Source: Daphnia carinata (lineage: Eukaryota; Arthropoda; Branchiopoda; Diplostraca; Daphniidae). From it: DNA of 64,000 nt. This document shows, one piece after another, positions 51,157 to 61,900 of this stretch. Position 1 is the stretch's first letter. Each line of letters starts with the position of its first letter. The stretch is taken from positions 6,789,534-6,853,533 of the forward strand of contig NC_081331.1 of the NCBI RefSeq assembly GCF_022539665.2. Direction: 5' to 3'. The notes beneath the pieces were generated by a model. That model did no database searches and was not told the origin of the DNA. It worked only from the letters and a program-made list of their open reading frames with translations. The position numbers and the translations under genes were made by a program.

Positions 51157-54100
51157 GTAAAGATAAATGAGCCTACATTTAGGATAACTCGGATTTTTAA
51201 AGTGACCTATATAAAAGTTTATCACGTACCTTCAGTTAACACAAACGGATGCAAATGCCTGGTTTACATTATCACAGATTCGGACAGGGCCATGAAAGAG
51301 GACGCGGTCGAGGACGAGGACGGTGAGTCTTCGTTGACGGATCACGAGATCGACGTCGAGGACATTGATGAGGGCGACGATGGCCATCAGATGACTGTAA
51401 AAAATGGTGGCGCCCTTCTACATCGTCATCGTCATCAGCAGGGGAGTCATGCGACTATCCGATCGTTCAAAGAGGAAGAAGATGACGACGAAGATGAAGT
51501 GTTAGATAAAGACGAGACGATCGACGATGACGACGTTGGGGGTCCACCTCTTGGCGCAGTCAAATCGAGGAAAAAATCGGGCAAGAAATCTGGCAAATCG
51601 GGTGGAAGCGGGTCCAGCGGCTCGTCATCCAGCTCCAATCCGCAAATCAAGCCCAAGTGCAACTGCGACCAGCTGCGACTCGTCGACTGCCACCTGGAGA
51701 CCAAGGAACTTTGGGACAAGTTCAACGAACTGGGCACCGAGATGATCATCACGAAAACCGGCAGGTCAGTCCTTGTCCATCGCATTCAAAAACGCACAAA
51801 AACAAACAACAATCGTTTTCATGTAAAAAAGAAAAAAAGAATTTAGCATTTCGTATCGTTGTTGGGATCGTCAACGTTATTCAAGTATGTCTGTCGCGTC
51901 ACAGGGAAATTTCACCTCCCCCGACTATACACGCTGTTTCGTCTACTAACTATTTATTCCCATTGCCCCTACATACTGTAAGTCTCAGAAACCACATGTG
52001 TAGCATGCCTTAACGTCAGGTTTCGTATTGAGACTGATCGGTTGCTACGGTAAATGTCAACTCGATCAAACTGTCATTTGGGAAACGAAAAAACAAAAGG
52101 CAAACACAAACCGGAATGACGCACACATCCGTATCTTCCGCACGACAAATCAAAGAGCTAACCGGATTGAAGCAGCATTCATAGAAAAAAAAAGAAAAGA
52201 GTTCAATTACATTTGCTTTTTTTTTGGGGGGGGGGAGGTTTGTTTGTTTTTGTTTATCAGCTGTTCACTGTGTTAAATCTTTTTGTTTTGTTCTGGAGCG
52301 AATTTCTGTTTTTCCTCCTAGTCGGTTTTGGGTTAGAACGCATCGATCGAATAGCTGGCATTCCCGGAATAAAATTCAGGCAAACATTGTGACGCTCGAC
52401 CTCTAGTCTACACCGTCACTTGTTATAGCTATAGGAAAGGTATTTGGGGCCGAGTGCCAGACTGCCAGCACAAAAGGTTCCAACAGCTATACGGCGGCGA
52501 TGATCTATCTATGATTGATAGCTTTCAAACGGCGTGGTAGGTCTCCAAGTTCCTAGCGGCTAACGAGTAGACGACGGCGTCATCGGTGTCTCATGTCTGA
52601 AGCGCAAACATTTCAGCCGAACCTCTTGGGAAAAAAGCAAATATCATTTTCTACATATATTATTATACAGGCTGCGTGTAAAGAGAGCGCAGTGCTCGCG
52701 TCTCTGATGACAACAAGTGTAGAAGGTGTATGCGACAAAGGTCCTCACCTCTCATCCGTCCGCTCTGCGTTACAGAAAGGAGAACGGCTCCTCTATAGCT
52801 ATTTCCGCTTGTTGAAAGATGACTGTCGTTGCCAGGTCTACCGGATGATGGCATTCTGTAGAACTCCGGCAAACCTCCAGCCGTCGGGGTGGCAAAGCAA
52901 AAGGCAATAGTTTATTCTTTATTGTGATGGCTTAAATAACTCGGAAAACTATGCGCTTCGTGCTAACGTTAGTAGAAATTTCGTATAGTATGCGGGGGAG
53001 GGCTATATAGTCTGAACATCAACCCGTCATCTGCTCGTGCCGACACATAGAAACACGGTGCACTTTTTTGAGAGTTCCAAACTGCACGATAGGTTTGTCG
53101 CCAGTCGTTTCGCTCCATCTCCATCCTATTTTGACACCATGCCCACGGTCTATATGGGCCTGTTTCTTTTTGTCTTGAGAATTATACTGACAGTGTGCAA
53201 CATACCTTTGAACTGCTACAAACAGGTCACCAAAAAAGAAAACGAAAAAAAAAAAAGGATCCCCCATTGTTTTGTTTATTTGTGAGCGTCTGTCTCGATG
53301 GGTTGGGTTCGTCCAATGGTTGAATTCAACAACGCTCAGCAGGGTTACGCCACGTATGGCAACACCTCTTATAGGCCCCAACCATTAGGAACATCTTTGG
53401 CTTTTTCAAGAAAATTTCATGTTTTATGGCGTTACGTCTAGCTAACTCTTATATGTTTCCCTATTCTGATTTGATGGCATTTCTCCATATGGTTTTTTTT
53501 TTACATCCACGGCGTGACCCGAACAACAGGCGAATGTTCCCAACCGTACGCATCACGTTCTCCGGGGCGGTCCTGATGGCCGAAAGCTCGCAACTTCAGC
53601 AACAACAACGTACGACGGCCGATTTGTTAATGACTCATCCACATCATCCGCTGGCCTATCACCATCATCATATGCAGCAACAACAGCTGACGGCTTCGCA
53701 ACAGCATTTGCATTTACAGCATCAGCAGGTTGGCCATCCTCAGAGTCGAGTGCGGTACTTTGTTATGCTGGACGTCGTGCCGGTGGACGGCAAGCGCTAC
53801 CGGTACGCCTACCACCGATCATCGTGGCTGGTGGCCGGCAAAGCTGACCCGCCGGCTCCGGCACGGCTCTACACCCATCCGGACTCGCCTTTCACTCCAG
53901 ACCAGCTCCGCAAGCAAGTTATTTCCTTCGAGAAAGTCAAGTTGACTAACAACGAAATGGACAAGCAAGGACAGGTAAGCAGAGCCAGTACATTTCATTC
54001 ACCTTTGATTGCAAAAAAACTTTGGTAAAACTGGTTAGGCTTAGAAGAATGATAAGAACTCAATCAGGATTACATACACTTCAGGTATACAGGTCACGTC

Positions 54101-57100
54101 AGTTTTTATTGAATACGGCACGCGTTTGGAAAGAAACTAGAATCTTTAATGGCTGGTTATGTTGAGATATAACAAGAGAAGGGAGATAATAATAAATGGG
54201 AATTCCCGCTTTGTATTTCATCAAGTGAAAAACGTAAAAAAAAAAAATACATATAGAAGGGGCTGAATAGTGGCAGACTGTTATAGAGGCAGTTGGTCTT
54301 TTTCCTTTTGTACAAAATAGATATATACCCATTCAGTAAATTACCGTACATGTATCCAGTCTTGAATGTAAACGAAGCCTTTGGCGCGGAAACCTAATAG
54401 CTTCAACGGCGGTTGAAAAAAAAAAAAAAGAAACTAGTATGTAGTATAACATGTGGAGGCTGATGGCAACGACGCCCCTAACCCTAAAGCGAAGGGTGGC
54501 ACGGGGGAGGTGACGGAAACGCGGGGAACGAGCTGAAATGTCACGTCATCCGGAATTGTCTTACCTCCCCACACAACCAGTGGAAAGAAACTCCCTCGTC
54601 AGAGCCACCCTTAACTTCCCCTGACGGTCTCACTTCCCTGCTCGTTTATTCTGTTCCTGTCGGACAGCCGAGAGTGTCACAACTTGAAGCCAAAGACACC
54701 GGATGATGAAGTGTCACTTCAGCTCAACGGAGAACCTCATTACTGGCGGGGTTCTGTACTCTCGTTTGTAGCCTCTTTTGCAGAAGGAAAAAAAAAAGAG
54801 CAACGCATGAGGTCCAAATGAGGGAAAAAGAGAAAGAGATAAGTTGATGACCGGACACACGTTGCAAAGCAAGTGAGCGGAAAATAACGAGCTGGTGTCT
54901 CTTTAACCGGCCGCACAGGGAGATGCCACAACTTTGCTGGCAGAATATAGTTTCGTGTACATTCTAATGCTTTACAAGTCGCACAGTCAATATATGCATG
55001 TGGCTGATGTGGGTGGATATAAATAGGCCCACCCTCAGCTGCTGGCGCGCCTCTCAACACGGGTGGTCTTTCTTCTTCGTTCCTTCTCCCTTTGCTTTTT
55101 TTTTTTTCTTTTTCTTCTTCCCTTCTATTTTCCCTCTTGGCTATAGCTTTAACCTTTGAACTTCACGAGCAACTTCATTCCTGCACGACGGGGCTATATA
55201 GCTGCAACGTTCTAGCCTCACAAACTCTTCCACCAGTTTCTCCCCTTGCTTTTTAATGTGACAAATTAGACAAGTTTTAACCGTATAGGCCTAACGCGCA
55301 GAACTTCCGGTGCTTTTGACGAAACATTCGGGGAAAAAAAAAATCGAACGACAAGCAAATGTGACGCGCGTGAAAACGGACGTTAATTGATGTCCATTTT
55401 TTTTTTTTTTTTTTTTCGTTTCAGATCGTCTTGAATTCGATGCATCGCTATCAGCCGAGAGTGCACCTGGTCCGACGGATGGAAGGTGATACGAGTCGAC
55501 CGATCGTCGATTTGGAACGAGAACAATTCCGTACCTACGTCTTCCCCGAGACGGTTTTCACGGCAGTGACGGCCTATCAAAACCAGCTGGTAAGTGATAT
55601 AGAACTCATTCGCCAAAACCGGTTGACTTTGGTCATCTGCCATTCTTTTACGCTCGGCTTGTTTGTTATAATATATCTTCACCTTGTTGGTTTTTGTGTT
55701 CTGTTTTTTTTGTTTTTTTTTTACCTAGTGACAAAGTCACGAATTGAAAACACGATTCTGTATTAACATACATATTCAATTGGATATCGTTGGGCTATTT
55801 TAGATAACGAAGCTAAAGATCGACAGCAACCCGTTCGCCAAAGGCTTCCGCGACTCTTCTCGACTCAGCGACTTTGACCGGTGAGTTTCTTTCATTTTTC
55901 TTTCTTTCTTCTTTATCCAGACAACTGTAATAACTAATATTAGACATATTAGCATCTACGTACTCGTTTTGGTTTTGTTTTTTTTTTCCCCAAAAGAATT
56001 TGAAAAAACACGAGTCGGACACGCACGACGTCTGATTAAAAGAGAGTGCTCGCCATTGACGGTCTTTATAGTCAACCGAGTCAAATATACTCTAGTTCGG
56101 CGTTACGAGTAACTGTGTAACGATCGTCCGACACGATACCAATTCATTACCTGTCGCCGCGCGACCCGCTCCGTTTCCGCCACTAATTTTTTTTTTTTTT
56201 TTTTCTAGCTTGATTCTAACTACCCAATAACACTACATCGGTGCGTTATTACCTACATAGCTGCTTGTTAGCGTGCCAAACAGCGCCAGTTCGGCGTCTG
56301 CGTTATTTAGTTAACTGTATCGTTCGTTTTTTTTTGTTTTTTTTTAATACGTCGGTACGGTGGTGTAGGCTAATGAAGCGGCGGCGATTCGGGTCGCTTC
56401 AGCGTCTTGCAATTGCCAGGGCGTTTATGAGTCCAAGAATTTCAAATGCATCGTGAAACGGCACCCACACCTGCCGCCCCCTGCGTGAAACGTCTATGGT
56501 TCGGGCCTTCCACAACTCGGCCTGGATTTTTTCTACGCATTTCATTCGGTGGATGGCCCGTACCGTTGGGTGTAGGGTCAAGACGCATAGGTGGTTAATG
56601 GTTAATTAATTGATACCTCCCTTTTCTTTTTAACCCGCAGTTCAGCTGTTGGAAGGATGAAACAAACAGTAATATTTTAATACCAAATGAAGAAGAGTGC
56701 GTTTCCTATAGATTATGTACGTGTAACGTGTGATGATGAGTGTAATAAAAAAAGGAGTCAGGAGAACGAGAAGGCGCGGGAGGTCTCGAACGATGTTATA
56801 TATAGATAATCGAGCGGCGTGAAGAGAGAGGACAGACGCTTTACACGAGCACCAGACCAAACTAAATCGCAAAGGGGCAGCGATGGAAAAAAAAAAACGA
56901 ATAAGATGACGATGGCTATACGACTCTTGGTGCTGGTAGAAAAAGAAAAAAAAAATGCGCCGTGTGTTGCGGGACCGCCGACACGGAACAGCTCATAAAT
57001 TTTCATCTCCAACCCAACCCTAAAATCAGAGAATTAACAAAGGAGAATAATAAAGGCGAAGAGCAGACTTTTCAATTATTGAAGAAGGCGAGAATTGTGT

Positions 57101-58237
57101 GTAGGAGATGCACCAAACAAATCCAAGTAGCCAAGACACTACCGTCTATAAGAGCAGCATATGATCCACGGACGGGGAGGGGCAGCCGGTAAGGCGGTTG
57201 CGTTGCCCTGTAATTAAGTCACGCACTGGTGTAGAGCCATAGATCTTGTGGTCATCGCGCAAAACTAGTTAGAACGTTGTATATAGAACAACAGCGTTCA
57301 ATTTTCGGGTTTAATTTCCTTTTTGTTTTGGGTTTCTCCTGACGTCGGCGGGATAAAAAAAAAAAAGCCCTCTATTTACCGTGATTACGCTGAAATTAAT
57401 CAGATTTGAAAGTGCTGAAAATACAGAGAAATCTCATTTCAGCTTTATTGTTCTAATTAAACTAGGGATGGAATGGACGGCATGGCGGATTACATTCGAG
57501 CGCCATCGAGAATGTTCCCCGATGTGTCCGATTTCGAAGCGGCTGGATTTTTGAGCAGCGAGAAAATGCGCAGCCTCGGCCTACATCATCCGCACAATCA
57601 GCACCCGTTCGGAGGGTCCATTCACTCGCAAAATTCAAACAATCCTCGCTTACCGCCAATGCCGCTGGCCACTATCCAGCAGCACTTGTTCGCCCTCCAG
57701 CAACGCACCAACGGCTATCCTATCATGCCATCGCCTTCTTCCGCCGTGTCGTCAAACGGAGGCGGAAGCAACAACCAATTATTACCCATGCCGTTCCCGC
57801 ATCATTTGCTGTCGCAATGGACGCTGGCCGCAGCCGCCGGATTCGGTTTCAATCAGCTGGGATTGTTCGGATTGGGCGGATTACCAAACGCCGGATTGAC
57901 AGGTCTGCAGCAACCGAGCGTGAATCCTAGTTCGTCAGTATCACCTCCACACTCGACTCGACAGCCGAGCCCGATGGCAAGGCCGCCGTCGGTTACGGCC
58001 ACTGTCACCGGTGCTGTCGCTCACCTGCCTTGCCTGTCGGGCGAGAGGAGCGATCCGGTGACCGTTGCGAAGGGCCACAATCCGTCGCATCGCCAACACC
58101 ACCGATTCAGCCCCTATCCGGCCATCAACATGACTAGCAGTAAGATGATAACGCATGGCAACGGTGTGAACTACACGGATGACCCGTCGGATCGTTCACC
58201 TGCCTCGGCCGGTTCTAAACTGACTTTTGATAAGTGA
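50937..58237 (+). CDS. H15/mid: TBX-B: T-box transcription factor, Tbx20/midline/H15 class, expanded T-box loop
   Basis: Spliced plus-strand gene with exons 50937-51156, 51278-51764, 53530-53974, 55425-55589, 55804-55880 and 57466-58237. The total is 2166 nt (721 aa plus stop), with GT-AG junctions and a closed frame. Domain order: poly-Gln N-terminus, eh1 FSIAAIMG (about residues 34-41), long acidic region (about 82-159), Lys/Ser/Gly linker, C-N-C...D-C motif (about 201-211), T-box (about 212-464) interrupted by a 60-residue His/Gln-rich loop (about 249-308), and a Ser/Pro/His tail. The T-box core outside the loop is nearly identical to TBX-A. Intron positions and phases match TBX-A, and the gene points the opposite way, so the pair is an inverted duplication. 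Function by family: nuclear sequence-specific regulator with likely Groucho-dependent repression. Which fly paralogue it matches is not resolved. Confidence 0.95.
51278..51764 (+). CDS. H15/mid: TBX-B exon 2 (acidic/Lys linker, start of T-box)
   Basis: Acceptor ATCACAG. Encodes a Glu/Asp-rich region (EDAVEDEDGE, EEEDDDEDEV), a His/Arg patch, KSRKKSGKKSGKSGG (possible nuclear localisation signal), a Ser run, then KPKCNCDQLRLVDCHLE and [23 protein letters not shown]. Donor AG|GTCAGT, phase 2. It is 72 nt longer than the TBX-A exon, and the difference lies in the low-complexity linker. Confidence 0.92.
51765..53529 (+). other. TBX-B intron 2
   Basis: 1765 bp, against only 87 bp for the equivalent TBX-A intron. 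GTCAGT donor; the acceptor lacks a nearby pyrimidine tract. Complex, homopolymer-poor sequence at 52380-52620 and 52660-52980 is a candidate for an intronic regulatory element. No gene seen. Confidence 0.85.
53530..53974 (+). CDS. H15/mid: TBX-B exon 3 (T-box core with 60-residue His/Gln insertion)
   Basis: Encodes [13 protein letters not shown], then 60 residues with 17 or so Gln and several His clusters, then [20 protein letters not shown] through NNEMDKQGQ. The exon is 135 nt (45 codons) longer than in TBX-A, all of it in this loop. The insert stays in frame and mixes CAG/CAA and CAT/CAC codons. The acceptor AACAACAG lacks an adjacent pyrimidine tract; the nearest T-run ends about 27 nt upstream with no AG in between. 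Donor CAG|GTAAGC. Confidence 0.95.
53975..55424 (+). other. TBX-B intron 3
   Basis: 1450 bp, GTAAGC...TTTCAG. Contains a GC-rich block at 54470-54660 with nested inverted repeats, and a TATAAATA at 55018-55025 without a well-placed initiator. No gene seen. Confidence 0.85.
54492..54612. repeat. Nested inverted repeats in TBX-B intron 3
   Basis: Outer arms AAGGGTGGC (54492-54500)/GCCACCCTT (54604-54612). Inner arms GGGGAGGT (about 54504-54511)/ACCTCCCC (54563-54570). The block is GC-rich compared with the intron around it. Confidence 0.5.
55425..55589 (+). CDS. H15/mid: TBX-B exon 4 (T-box core)
   Basis: A 165-nt, phase-0 exon of 55 codons, [18 protein letters not shown] to [12 protein letters not shown]. 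The acceptor follows a long T-run (CGTTTCAG) and the donor is CTG|GTAAGT. It is homologous to the TBX-A exon with one amino-acid change and many silent changes. Confidence 0.97.
55804..55880 (+). CDS. H15/mid: TBX-B exon 5 (C-terminal T-box helix)
   Basis: A 77-nt exon encoding [20 protein letters not shown] then LSDFD. Acceptor TATTTTAG, donor ACCG|GTGAGT, phase 2. The final residue (Asp) is the only difference from TBX-A (Glu). Confidence 0.96.
55881..57465 (+). other. TBX-B intron 5
   Basis: 1585 bp, GTGAGT...ACTAG. Contains the unexplained GC-rich, homopolymer-free island at 56350-56617, listed separately. The rest is A/T-rich with no recognised gene. Confidence 0.85.
56350..56617. other. 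Unexplained GC-rich island in TBX-B intron 5
   Basis: About 270 bp with no homopolymer run longer than six and high GC, abruptly bounded by T-runs on the left and AT-rich DNA on the right. A minus-strand frame from about 56605 to 56399 is open for nearly 70 codons (with segments such as RAIHRMKCVEKIQAELWKA and VWVPFHDAFEILGL) but has no ATG at its start. Other frames are also largely open, so coding is not shown. It could be a conserved noncoding element or an old repeat or retroelement fragment. Confidence 0.4.
57466..58237 (+). CDS. H15/mid: TBX-B exon 6 (C-terminal domain and stop)
   Basis: Acceptor AAACTAG, the same form as in TBX-A. Encodes RDGMDGMADY, APSRMFPDVSDFEAAG, a Ser/Gln/His-rich region, LSQWTLAAAAGFGFNQLGLFGLGG, a Ser/Pro block and HHRFSPYPAINMTSSK. 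It ends KLTFDK followed by TGA. The FGFNQLGLFGLGG and RFSPYP blocks align with [12 protein letters not shown] and RYSPYP of TBX-A, so two tail motifs are conserved inside otherwise diverged sequence. Confidence 0.94.
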
Positions 58238-58308
58238 AAGGGGCGAGAGAGGGGAGGGTATGCAACATTACAGATGCACACCTGCATCAGTGTATTGTAT
58301 CACAGATG

Positions 58309-58314
58309 AATAAA
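58309..58314 (+). terminator. Proximal polyadenylation signal for TBX-B
   Basis: AATAAA 72 nt after the stop codon. If used it gives a very short 3'UTR of about 90 nt. Confidence 0.4.
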
Positions 58315-58851
58315 CAAAAGGTTGACATTTTATACAGTAACTTGGCATGACAGCACGTCGTTTGCTGATCATCGTCCGACCGGCTTTGTTCGGTTTTTAT
58401 TTTTTATTATTATTTCTGTGACTCGTTGTTTTTAATTTATTTTTATTATTTCTTTTTTTTACCCATTTCTTATATTGACATATTCTTATACTCTCTATAT
58501 GACTTCAGTGTTCATTGTTTTGTTTTTTTTTCTTTTTTCTTTTTGTTTTGCAAGTTGGGCCACTCCCTGTTGACGCGTATACACAGTCTAAATTGAAAAT
58601 AGAGTATTTTGTCGTGGCATTTTTTGATGTTATTTGTTGGTTGGATTTCTATAACGTCGTGCTTCCTCACTCCCAGTCCCTCTATTTTGGGCTATTTTTT
58701 TTTTAGTTTCATCTTCTATTTTTTTCTGTCTTCCTCGATCTGTTTTTTCAGCTTGTTTAGCTGCAACGCTGTACAGTCCTTAATACTTTATATACACTGA
58801 ATAGACCGTCTCGATGTTATTTATTCGAAATCTTTATTACATTGAAAAATC

Positions 58852-58976
58852 AATAAAAAAAGAGCGAAACCATTATTCTTGAAAACTATCATCACGGAAA
58901 ACAAAAGCCACGTACTCCAATAAAGTTAAAACAGTTCAATCAATGATGATTTAAGAACTGGGGATCTATAAATAAA
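58852..58976 (+). terminator. Distal cluster of polyadenylation signals for TBX-B
   Basis: AATAAA at 58852-58857, 58919-58924 and 58971-58976. Three canonical signals within 125 nt, 615-740 nt after the stop codon, make this the more likely main 3' end. Confidence 0.45.
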
Positions 58977-58989
58977 ACTTTCTATCGCA

Positions 58990-61900
58990 CACGAAAAAAG
59001 AAATTGCGGCAAAAAGAAAATAGAAAATGACTTTCCCTTCCTTTAATCGCTTTCATGTGCCCAAAGCATTTTTTTTTTTTTTTTAGTTCGCATCAAGCGC
59101 CAATGGCCAAGTGAAACTTTCAAAGTTTATTCTCAACCACACACGTACACCATTTTTTTTTATTGCAGAAAGGCCAAATGAGATTGTTATGACGTTTTCT
59201 CACCGACGCGGTTTGCTCCGGCAAAGCCTAATCAAGACATTCTGTGGTTTAGACACCCCGTCTGTGAAGGATAAACAACACAATATATAGCGCTTGACGA
59301 TCACAAATCAAAGGACGAAACGCTTTGATCGCAATGTCATGGGCACACAAAGAAATGGCCGATAGTCACCTCCCCTCCGTCATCATTTTCAGAAAGAAAA
59401 GGGAGTCGCCTAAATGTGTTATTACACATCGTATGCATTGTGCATTTGCCATCTCACGAATTGGGGCTCGGCTTCGACAAAGCTGAAAGATTCCTATATC
59501 GATAGGCGGTGTGTGTGTGTGTCAAAAACGAAGATAAAATAAAAAAAAACACGCCCAAATGACATGGAGATATTCTTGTAATTTAATTTTTCTTTCCCCA
59601 AAGCTAGTGGTTGTATGTAAACACGTACGTTTGTAGATAAATTGTGTACGATATCTTGCTGTAGGGTGCGATAGCGTATCACAATTAACCCTGCTATTGT
59701 GTTGAAGCGCAAAGGCAGCACATTGCCACGATTTTCCGATGCGTTCTCGCGTTGTAAAAATACTTGTACAACAACCACAAACATTAGAAGTAGACTGTCA
59801 TATGTGGGGGGGGGGGGGGGGAGGGAGACGCGAAAGAGAAGAAACATTTCAGCTGATTCACTGTCTAAGCGATATCGCGATGAATCCAACGCTCCCACCT
59901 CCAGCACACCTACATCCCTACCAATCAATTACTTCAATTTTCTTTTCTATACCGTCCATAGCTGCGGGTGCCAATTAAAGCCATTGTTAAAAACGTTACA
60001 AGAAATTACCCGTAACATAGGCAATGGAGGAAAAGATAGACGAGGGTTGCGCTTCAGTCGGTCGGATCTCGTCCGGTAGATAATTTTAGCTGTACTAATA
60101 CGCGCACTGTAAAATGCTGATGGCATGTATTTACTGCCTACCACTAAACGCGCTCTATTATATAACAACAGTGTGCGTTTGATACAAACGAAATTTTTTT
60201 TTCGTAGCCATCGACAATAAAGGAGGGAAATAGAGACGAAAATGAAAATATATTAAGTCTATAATGGTGTAAACTTTCACCAGAGAACTTTGCGGTATCC
60301 ATTTACGAACATTGCGGTTGTTGTTGTTGCTTGTTTTTTTCTAGCAAACCTTCCCTACGTTCTGCCACAACAGCAGACAATCAACTCATCACCACCCAAT
60401 AAAGCAGCTCGTCCAGTCTCATTACAACGCTTTTGTATAGACTAAACAAAATATTACGAAGAGAGAAAAAAAGAAGGTAACAGAATACCGACGTGATATA
60501 CTCCAATGTGATGGGATCGACCGTCACGCAGCACTTCCTCGTTCTCTTCGTTTTGGTTAGACCCGCCAATTGTGTGTGTGTGTGACAGCACGCACCGGTG
60601 TTGATTGTGTTACATACACCTCGGCTATGATTGAGGGTTTGAAAATGAAATCATCTGATCCATTGTTGTCGTGTGAACGTATTATTTATCCTCTCTTTCG
60701 TGTTATTGCGCTGTTCATGTACACTCGGTTCGACCCTCCTTCGGCTAATGATCTTTAATAGCGCCAAGGGAGGCGGAAGCTGGTGCTTCAGAGCCGCGAA
60801 CTCCGGAAGTCATCCGAAACCTCTTCTTTAAAAAAAAAAGTATAAACAAAAACACCCACAGTCTCACTAGGTAGGTAATAGACCGAAAAGAGAGCGAGGG
60901 AGAAGAACACAGAGTGAGGTATTCGGAGACGCGCTTGTTCTTGGTATCGCTACAAGGGGAAAAGATAAAAAGAAAAAAAAAAAAAAAAAGGAATAAGTAT
61001 GTAAATATAGCCCGTTGTCTCAGTGTGTGTGTGTGTGGCGTAGGCGTCGGCGGTCGTCGTCGAGACTTGACACTCTTTGTCAAGCGTGACGCGCGCATAT
61101 TTTGTCACGCTCACGCCATACCTTCTCATTTTTTTTTTTTGTTTCTTTTTTTCTCGTCTTGCTCGGGTATTTCAGCATATACATATGGAAGTGCTCGACA
61201 ATCATTCTGTCGCCTAACGGGGAAAAACGACGCCGACATCGCAGTCGCCCAAGAAGCGCCCACCCAAATACACACGGGGCACATCTATGGAAAATTACAG
61301 TAATAAATGGATATGTTAAAAATGCGCTATGAATTATTATGACCACCGATAGCACCAGCGGTGGGGGGACCCATTGCCCGATTTGGCCCACATCATCAAG
61401 ACATGCTCGTTATGGCACGAGGAGCGATGGATAAGGGCCAAACTTAACTGCTTAGAAATGTTGGAGAAAAAGACGTAGAAGACAATCCGAGAGCGTAAAA
61501 AATGACGTCACACGCAACAATTATTGAAGAGCGTGTCAAAAGAGAATTGAGGTATTTTTGGGATACCTAAACATTGGTGCTAGATTGAAGGATGGGAAGC
61601 CATCGAACAACGAGAGGGTGGTGTCATTGATTAGAAAAAAAAGAGGGGGGGGCAACGTCGAGCTGTTGAACGACATCTTCCTGAAACTGTCTGGCCTCTC
61701 TTATCTGCTGCTCTGCCGTCGTCGCTAACGAACTCTGTGTGTTGGCTGATTACGACCTCCTAGCTGGTCGTATGCCTTCAACTTGTGTGTCTCATATATA
61801 GAAAACAATTCAAGGAAGACAGCAGCAGCAACAAAAAGGACTGGCGCGCGGTCGTTAGCCACCCGATGACAGACAAACGATTCCTAATTACATATCTCTC

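Larger units (their letters stand above)
58238..58976 (+). other. TBX-B probable 3' untranslated region
   Basis: T-rich sequence after the stop codon with four AATAAA hexamers, ending near 58976. No further coding frame of note. The gene probably uses one or several of these sites; length is inferred from signals only. Confidence 0.5.

Noticed and set aside
51447-51785. 112-codon antisense frame over TBX-B exon 2
   Set aside because: Mirror of the coding exon, no independent support.
54476-54488. CCCTAACCCTAAA, telomere-like
   Set aside because: Only two units inside an intron; far too short for an interstitial telomere tract.
55018-55025. TATAAATA in TBX-B intron 3 as an internal promoter
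   Set aside because: No initiator at the expected distance; AT-rich background makes such matches common.
60727-60738. tRNA B-box-like GGTTCGACCC
   Set aside because: No matching A box or acceptor stem.
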